Shown piece after piece: positions 57,736 to 64,000 of a stretch of 64,000 nucleotides of DNA. The stretch comes from Irpex lacteus (Eukaryota; Basidiomycota; Agaricomycetes; Polyporales; Irpicaceae), in the NCBI GenBank assembly GCA_001986395.2, contig MQVO02000034.1, positions 124,001 to 188,000 on the forward strand, written 5' to 3'. How positions within the stretch are numbered: position 1 is the stretch's first letter; every line of letters begins with the position of its first letter. A program made the position numbers and the translations under genes. The notes beneath the pieces were generated by a model. The model was given only the letters and a program-made list of their open reading frames with translations, was not told the origin of the DNA and made no database searches.

Positions 57736-60224
57736 TGACGCGTGACGTCAGTGTCATGTGTCCTCTCATGGTAGGTGCGTCGATGCGAGTTGCAGGTGAC
57801 CCGTCTCTGTCTGTTGTCTCGTTGTCGACTTTCGATTCCAGCTTCAAGAACCCACCTCTTCTGACCGTTCGCTCATTCTGCTAAAATCGTCACACGCTGC
57901 TCTACCTCTGCTAGTTTTTAATGCGTCTCTCTCCGGCCATCCACGTACCTAGGCACACAACACATATCCAGCCACTGACGAGCTCTTCAATCGACCGTGA
58001 ACGGCGACTATGACGACCACTTAACGAACATACGGATATACCTATGTTCGTTTGTGTGTCGTCGTGATCGTTGTTGGTGCTTGACGTGCTCGATGTTCTC
58101 ATGTATGTGAGAGGACGATTTGCGAGAGGATGGGTTCAATGGGATGGAGGGTTGGAGCTCTGGTTTGGAGTGGCGAGGTACGTTTATTTATCGTCTGCTC
58201 TCTCACCCTCTCGTACCTTGGCTGATTACCAGAACAGCCAAACCACTTTAGGATAGCATCAAGCCACTACCGACTCGAACGTGCTCTCCCCCCACAATCT
58301 CACGCTCAGCACTCACCCACGACCTTACTAACCCTCCTCAAACCATCTCGTCCCCTTCAACGCACCCCTGCATGCCCAAATCACCCACAACATCCACAGT
58401 CATCCGTACCGACAGATCGAACGCTGCACGTCGTCGTCGTCACTGGTCAACTGCATACCACTAGACGGATGAGAGTCAAGGACACGAAAGGATGTACCAG
58501 CGAGCATGTCTCATACAGTGGCGAGGTACGCTGTCTCATCCCGTTCTTCTCGTCATTTCCTCATTGAAGTCATGCATCCAGTGCAGATACAGCGACGAAT
58601 ATCACAAAATTATCGCGAGGGATGGTGCGCAGGTAGTCTATGGTACGTAGATCTTGCCGTTAATCTTGTCGACCTGCTTTCTGTTCCAAGGAGCTCATAT
58701 ATGCCCTCAGAACGTCCGGAGTTAGCTATTACCTCGATTGACTCTATCTCTCTCCGACGCCTATAGCTACGTTCGTTATAACCAAAGCAACTTCTCAGTG
58801 TTGGTGCGTACGTATTCTCTCATATCCTCTTTGAGGCTCACGCATCTACTAATATGATAAATACTGACCAACCACGGCTTCTCGCGAATGAAGCCAGGCG
58901 AACGGCCCCCGAGTACGTGTTTCGATCGATACCTTGCACGATTAGCGGTTCACTCACCCGCCATGGACACTAGCATACGCGGGTGTACGCTTGACGTACA
59001 AGGATGTATGCGACCCAGGCGGTGTCCTTTGCCGATAACTTGAAAGTACGTCCACCTACTCTCATCCGCCGCCATACCTTCCCTACCAGCCGGTGCTTTT
59101 AGTGTTAAAGTTAGCCACTTTAACAGCAGGTAGTCTCTCCTCAATCATCCACAACCTCGGTCATTATGCTTCTCTTCGGATCAACGCACCCAGCCTGAGC
59201 CCCAGATCGATTTTACAGCGTCCGTGCTTAGGCTTAGTGGTCGAACGCTCCACTGACGGATCTACCTCACTCTACCACGCGCACGCACGAGTGGCATAGC
59301 GCCATCGTACCGCAGTTCCTCAATCAACAGTACCGTGACTTCGTGGGCTGGGTAGGAGGCTGGGAGGTATATAATGAGGACTAAGCAGGAAGGAGAAACA
59401 TGCGCGGGGAGAGGGAATGACGGCCTCTGGTCTCTGGTATCTGGTATCTTGGCGGTGCGTGTACCTGTGAGTGAGTACGAAGCTCATCAACTTGAATATT
59501 CGTGCTCTTCCGCTTCTCAACGATCATCTTCCCTACGAAGTTCAAGTCGCCCCCAAGCTCGCTCGTCTTGCCGGGCCACTCGGTAATGGCTCCCGCGACA
59601 GACGTAGGGTGGGTGGTGCGTTTTACCTTCAAAGATCGAGTCGCAATGAGACACAGGGAGGGTGGACTTCACGTCATGAGATCGGGTAAGTCTCACAATC
59701 AGCTTTATGATGTCAATACTGACTATCCAGCGTTTCATGTGTCATAGACGACGAGCTTGATAATATTAACGACTATGCTACTGCTAGTAGTAGGCTCACA
59801 TATGATCGGACCGACTACGATAACTCGGACGACAGAGCTTGTGAGCGTTTTTGTGTTTCGTCGTCGTGTGCGAGTTCTCTTTGTCGTCGTTAGGGCTTGA
59901 CTATATGGCAGCGTGGATAGGTGGATGGGTTCAAGTCCCGGGAGGAGGACTCGGATGAAACGGGTGCCGGTGATTCTGGAATACATCGCGAGGTGCGTTG
60001 TCCCATCCCGTTCCCCTCGTCATGCCCATTGATGCCATCTAGTTTAGATCAACTTACCACGAGCGAGGTTACGGAGGCAGTGTGTATATCCTGCCATTTT
60101 CAACGTGCTTACTTTCCTCACGAGCCCACACAGTCTGGAGTTAGGTAATTCTTATCACAGCCACGTTCACCAGTATGTATTCCAGCGAGTCATCAGGAAT
60201 CTGAATCTTGACGTTACGACCTAT
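57736..60224. other. Gene-poor region
   Basis: No gene is supportable. A frame at 59502-59747 includes FSTIIFPTKFKSPPSSLVLP and RFTFKDRVAMRHREGGLHVM. This vaguely recalls the H-type lectin fold (a FKSPPxV strand, then later strands), but it has no splice partners and I do not call it. The rest is short frames. Confidence 0.45.
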
Positions 60225-60483
60225 AGACGGCCTTTTTGTCACAACGTGAGTAGTTTTTTGAGCTCCGAGTCTCACATGCCAGTGCGACACTCATTGACAG
60301 TGTGTCCCATATTCCCTCCTAGACTCGCTCTGGTTTATACTGGATCCCAGCTAAGGTGGGGCGGAGCAAGATGATGGCAGCGTCCTCACCCGGGCGCCGG
60401 GCCCGGAGGTTTACAATTTCGACCTTGCGGGTGCCCAGGACCCTGGCGATGTAGAAGACTCTACCATCTACCATCATTGACGG
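60225..60483 (+). pseudogene. Remnant 3' end of a DUF6533 gene (copy H)
   Basis: The sequence GTCACAACGTGAGTAG...TTGAGCTCC matches the last splice donor and intron of copy G (63245-63275), and GTTTACAATTTCGACCTTGCGGGTG matches the C-terminal coding segment of G (PEFSNIDFAGDV-type). The stop region GACGGCTGACGTCGATGTT is shared exactly with G. The exon carrying the conserved SRFILDLR motif is scrambled and only the ends survive. The upstream parts of the gene were not found, so this is a truncated copy. Confidence 0.65.
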
Positions 60484-60654
60484 CTGACGTCGATGTTCTC
60501 GTCGCGCCTCTCAGGCTGTTGGGTGTCGATAGTCTGGCGAAGGCGGACAGTTCTCGAATATACCCGTCACGTTCAGCGTGCATATGATGTGTGTGGTATG
60601 AGAGATCTCCTCGCTTCTCGTGGTCGTGTTATTCGTTGGTAAATCGATAACGAC

Positions 60655-61018
60655 CCGGACAACGCCGGCGAGCGTTGTAGCTTGCCGGACATCTCATCGC
60701 CTGAATACTTCTGCTCAATCATAGATGCCTCTGACAAACCACCTCGGAGAACGTTTTCTACCTATGCAGATTCCGAATCAGGGGCTCCTCCCGCTCCGAG
60801 TCGCACAGGTTCAGTCGTACGTTGATTTCATTCTCTCCTGTCTCTCCGTCTTCTGACGCGGTTCTACATACACTCTCAGGTCCGAACAAACGTCTACCGT
60901 CCACTCACGAAATCCGGATACAAAGACCCGTGTGCAGCCGTCACGTTAGAAGGGGTGGAAGGGATGGGGGGGGGGGGGGGGGGGAGGTGGTATGTTTTCA
61001 CGACCCGGTATGCATCTA
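60655..61018 (+). repeat. Duplicated segment downstream of remnant H
   Basis: Matches the minus strand of 53450-53801, starting at GGACAACGCCGGCGAGCGTT and ending at a TATGCATCTATG block. It includes the in-frame conserved peptide LTKSGYKDPCAAVT and is interrupted by a 19-base G run. Relation to the upstream DUF6533 end is the same as in copy F, so gene end and segment were duplicated together. Confidence 0.75.
60966..60984 (+). repeat. Homopolymer run of 19 G
   Basis: Nineteen consecutive G, flanked by GGGAT and AGGTGG. It is a possible quadruplex-forming site and also a place where assembly length may be inaccurate. The equivalent position in copies F and G reads ATGGAGAAAAGA, so the run arose in this copy only. 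Confidence 0.9.
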
Positions 61019-61039
61019 TGCTGGCTCGCACGGTCCAAC

Positions 61040-61125
61040 GCAATTAATCGTCAACGTCCATAAACGAGGGTGATGTTAGCAAGAATCAAGAGTCAAGAAC
61101 AGAGGCGGCCCGGCTCGAAGGACGG
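61040..61125. repeat. Dispersed repeat, copy 2
   Basis: Matches 57669-57735 in direct orientation (GCAATTAATCGTC at the start, CGGCTCGAAGGACG at the end). Confidence 0.65.
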
Positions 61126-61687
61126 AGGAGTCATGCGTTCCCTCTCAGAATGCCAAGTAAGTGCTTATACCGGCGGTCGCCGTCGGTCTACTTCCGAGTT
61201 CTCACTCAAACATCCAACAATACCTCTTCAGCCCGTTTTCTCATTGTGCTCGGGAACGGGGTGGGCAGTACGTCGGCTGACGCCTCGAGAGATGCCTTTT
61301 GAAGACAGACGGTGGCGAATAGACTCAACCGCCGGCGACGATCAAGTCACGCAGGTGATGTCCGCAGAACACGAATAGTAATCGCTTGTCTAGTCTATAC
61401 GTATTATGCCTCCCGTGAGCGATGTGGCTCATCACGCAAATACAAGGACCAGCACAAGAGTCCGGTCGGGGCGCGGGGCATCCCTAATCGGGCAACGACG
61501 AGTACTTAAGCTTGACGAGAACCGCGGGTACTATCTGGGGAACGCAGCGTTGCTGTTTCCTGCGGCGTCGGCATCGCTTCGGGGCTGTGCTGAAAAGGTA
61601 CTTATATATGCGTAAGGACGCTCCCTGGCTTCTGTTATACATGAACACAGTGACTCATCTGCCACAACTTCTGCACAGTGCCAGTGG
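61126..61687. other. Upstream region of copy G
   Basis: No recognisable gene. Short frames only; it should include the copy G promoter. Confidence 0.5.
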
Positions 61688-63471
61688 ATGTCAGAGCAAA
61701 CGTCGTTGGTCCCAGACGTGGGTGGATTTATGAATGTCTGGGGGGTCGAGTAAGCCAGAGATCGTCGTCTTGTTCACTGGCACAACAGAGTCCTCTCTAA
61801 CTGGCATTGTCTAGTTATGTCGACAATTGCTTCCAGATCGCTGCATTCGGTACGTCCTGCCATCTCCGGCATGTCTGTCTGGGAGAACCGCAACCCGCAC
61901 GCTCATGTCGACGATTTCTTTCGAATTCTAGCACTCTGCGTATACGAGTATCTCGTGACGTTGGACCTGGAGATCACGCGCGTGTGGGGAAGGAGCCGGA
62001 AGGTATCCGTCGTGACGCTGCTGTTCATCGTCAATCGATACGCATGTCTGTGTTATGTCGGCTCGGACCTCGTGCAGTTGGCTGCGTGGGGCGATATGAG
62101 CTCTGCCGCTGCAAACAAAGTGAGTAGTGTGTGCCAGTGCAGCGCGCCGGGGTCGTCGACACGCAAACTGACGTCTTCTCTTCTTAGATGTTCAGTGGGG
62201 TTATAATTGTGTATCCTGACTCGGATGTGCTAACGTGCTTAAATTAGCTGCAACGTCACCAGTCGAGTCGAAGATCTCTGCGAAGATGTTATATACCTTG
62301 GGCTTGCATGTACGTACGCGGCCGAGTCGGATACGTGTTCCCTCCCATTCGAAAAGCGCTGACAATAAGTGCAATCAGTATTCACAGCTCTTCGAACATA
62401 TGCGATATGGGACAAGAATTGGAAGGTGTTCGCATGCGTACTGGTGCCTGGGTTAGTCTACCCGATTGGGTCTATCGTGAGTGTTCGCTCGATGACTCGA
62501 CGATGACGGACATATTGATTCAGGGTGCAACTGCAACTGCACGCTGCATGCATAGTACATCAACGTCGTCACCACATATAGATCGCGGGGCACCACCGGT
62601 TGTTATTGGGAGATCCACTTCAAGTTTCCCGCAGACTCAGATGGACCAGGGGGCTCGAGAAAGAGAGACTACGACGTCTTGTGCGTACTATTCCTATACC
62701 ATTACACATATCATCACACTCACTATGCATACTATACGGGCGGCCTCACAGCTGTAAGATCTGTTTTCCCAGTGTCATGCCGATTATTAGGCTAATATGA
62801 TCTGGGACGGAACAGATATTGTCGGGCGCTGCATCGCCATTCTGTTCGAATGCGTCGCCTTGTCGTTGACGTGGGCGAAGGTCATTCCTGTCGTTCGTCA
62901 TCTGAGGCGTCACAACTTCAGCAGCACGTTCATCATTTCGCGCTGTTTTCTATACAACGGCAAGTCCGACTCTTCTGCTGTATCACAATCATCGTGCCAA
63001 GTCCTCTCTGACCTTGATCTTGTCAGGTACAATTCAATTCTCGTGAGACGTTCTGCCAGTGACCCAGCGCAGAAGCAACTTGACTGACTTTTTTCGCAGA
63101 GTGATTCTCCTCACGACCACGTTCAACTTACTCGGACTATTGTCGCCCGTGCGTATTTTGATACGTCATCAGACTTCTGGATACTAACTTTTGAGAACAT
63201 TCCAACCTGCGTATGTGTAGACGGCTGGTGATACAGCCGTGTTCGTCACAACGTAAGTCGTGTGTTGAGCTCTCCCCTGCCAGCTGATGTGCGAAACTCA
63301 TTACCAGTACATTCCGTATTCTCTAGGTTCGCTTCCATCCTCGTTTCGAGGTTCATCCTCGATCTCAGGCAAGACGGGGAGGTGCAGAGTGATGAAGACC
63401 TGCGGGTACCGGAGTTTTCCAATATCGACTTTGCGGGTGATGTGGACGACTCCACGATCCGTGACGGCTGA
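61688..63471 (+). CDS. DUF6533 multi-helix membrane protein (copy G)
   Basis: DUF6533 family, subfamily of E and F. Start MSEQTSLVPDVGGFMNVWGV at 61688; second exon 61815-61849 (35 nt, YVDNCFQIAAF); third exon 61932-62119 (188 nt, ALCVYEYLVTLDLEITRVWG and VTLLFIVNRYACLCYVGSDL). Later exons give CNVTSRVEDLCEDVIYLGLA, ALRTYAIWDKNWKVFACVLV, ILFECVALSLTWAKVIPVVR, and RFASILVSRFILDLRQDGEV with the tail FSNIDFAGDVDDSTIRDG. The middle exon (62.5-62.7 kb) is not fully resolved. The 3' end and downstream sequence are shared with F and H. The gene looks intact. Confidence 0.76.
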
Positions 63472-63544
63472 CGTCGATGTTGTAGTTGCGCATCTGTCAG
63501 TTTGTTGATAGTCGCGTGCAGCATGCGTCGTATAACAGATCTCC

Positions 63545-63770
63545 TCGCTCAGTTCGTCTTGACGCGTTTTACACTCAGGTCCAAGCGAACGCCAACGGCC
63601 ACTCGAACTCGCGAAATCCGGATACAAAGGTATCTACTTGCAGAAAGGAAGGAACCCGGCGCCCTCTTAGACCCGTGTGAGCCATCACTTCGATCGCCGT
63701 AGAAGGGGAGATAGGAATGGAGAAAAGATTGCATGTTTTCAAGGTATGCCCCGGCATGCATCGCCCTACA
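63545..63770 (+). repeat. Duplicated segment downstream of copy G
   Basis: Third copy of the segment at 53450-53801 and 60655-61018, shortened at its start. It carries a 41-bp insertion (63630-63670) beginning GT and ending AG exactly between TACAAAG and ACCCGTGTG, which are contiguous in the other two copies. A small net insertion just upstream puts this copy out of frame. Confidence 0.75.
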
Positions 63771-64000
63771 CTGTAACCCTCTTTGATCATTCGCTCAATC
63801 ACTAGGTGTCACTAGGGCAGATTATTTCATCGTGTTCAGCATATCATAATGTATGTGTATGTATGATGTGTTTTGTATGATGAAGGCGGCTTCTTCTCCC
63901 ATAATGTGGTACCTATCTCGTATCCGCCCACACTGATGCATGTCTTTAACCCACCATCCGCACCACGCCACGAAGATCGCGCCCACCCAGAGATTCAGAT
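63771..64000. other. Right edge of window, no gene seen
   Basis: AT-rich with TATG/GTATGTATG-type simple sequence around 63840-63880. No gene or repeat boundary is visible before the window ends. Confidence 0.5.

Noticed and set aside
59502..59747. Possible H-type lectin-like strand pattern
   Set aside because: The match is a short FKSPP-like phrase and general strand spacing only; no start, no splice partners and no second conserved block could be found.
59905..59945. tRNA-like A and B box sequences (TGGCAGCGTGG and GGTTCAAGTCCC)
   Set aside because: The two boxes are only a few bases apart, far closer than in any tRNA, and no cloverleaf can be folded.
1..64000. CRISPR arrays, operons, riboswitches, rRNA
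   Set aside because: None seen; the intron-rich gene structure shows a fungal nuclear genome, where prokaryotic features are not expected.

Overview
The window is nuclear DNA from a fungus, almost certainly a basidiomycete of the Agaricomycetes (mushroom or polypore type). The evidence is a plasma-membrane P-type proton ATPase with short GT-AG introns, genes with many introns of about 50 nt, a lineage-typical expansion of DUF6533 seven-helix-like genes, F-box-like genes, and three classes of DNA transposon usual in these genomes. No prokaryotic, organellar or RNA-gene signature was found. The exact species cannot be named from the sequence.

Layout: (1) 1-4.25 kb has no supportable gene. (2) 4.47-7.76 kb holds a highly codon-biased housekeeping Pma1-type H+-ATPase with five exons. 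(3) 9.9-11.6 kb holds a DUF6533 gene on the minus strand. (4) 12.39-19.32 kb is a complete, well-bounded mobile element of 6927 bp. It carries two convergent genes, a RecQ-like helicase and a DUF6589 protein. It has a perfect 47-bp inverted repeat near each end, a hairpin outside each repeat, short terminal repeats and a 7-bp (up to 9-bp) target duplication. (5) 20.3-24.5 kb holds two more DUF6533 genes in tandem. (6) 25.6-28.7 kb holds two spliced genes of unknown function. (7) 29.0-35.5 kb holds a duplicated two-gene cassette, F-box-like gene plus cysteine-containing orphan gene, twice in the same order and orientation. (8) 35.5-43.1 kb is a Helitron with an intact 2209-residue Rep/helicase and an upstream aspartic-protease-like reading frame. 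(9) 43.085-47.865 kb is a hAT transposon with terminal repeats and a near-perfect 8-bp target duplication, inserted just upstream of the Helitron genes. (10) 49.1-64 kb is a DUF6533 cluster: three full-length genes or nearly so, one copy with a damaged splice site, and one remnant. Segmental and tandem duplications of non-genic or unrecognised sequence lie between them.

Best candidates for something undescribed are the helicase + DUF6589 element, the strict exon architecture of the DUF6533 family (second exon 35 nt in all seven copies; third exon 182 or 188 nt in the six where it can be delimited), the duplicated F-box/orphan cassette, and a precise GT...AG 41-bp presence/absence difference between duplicated copies. 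Exon boundaries were placed by reading frame and splice signals by hand; no alignment, HMM or transcript evidence was available.
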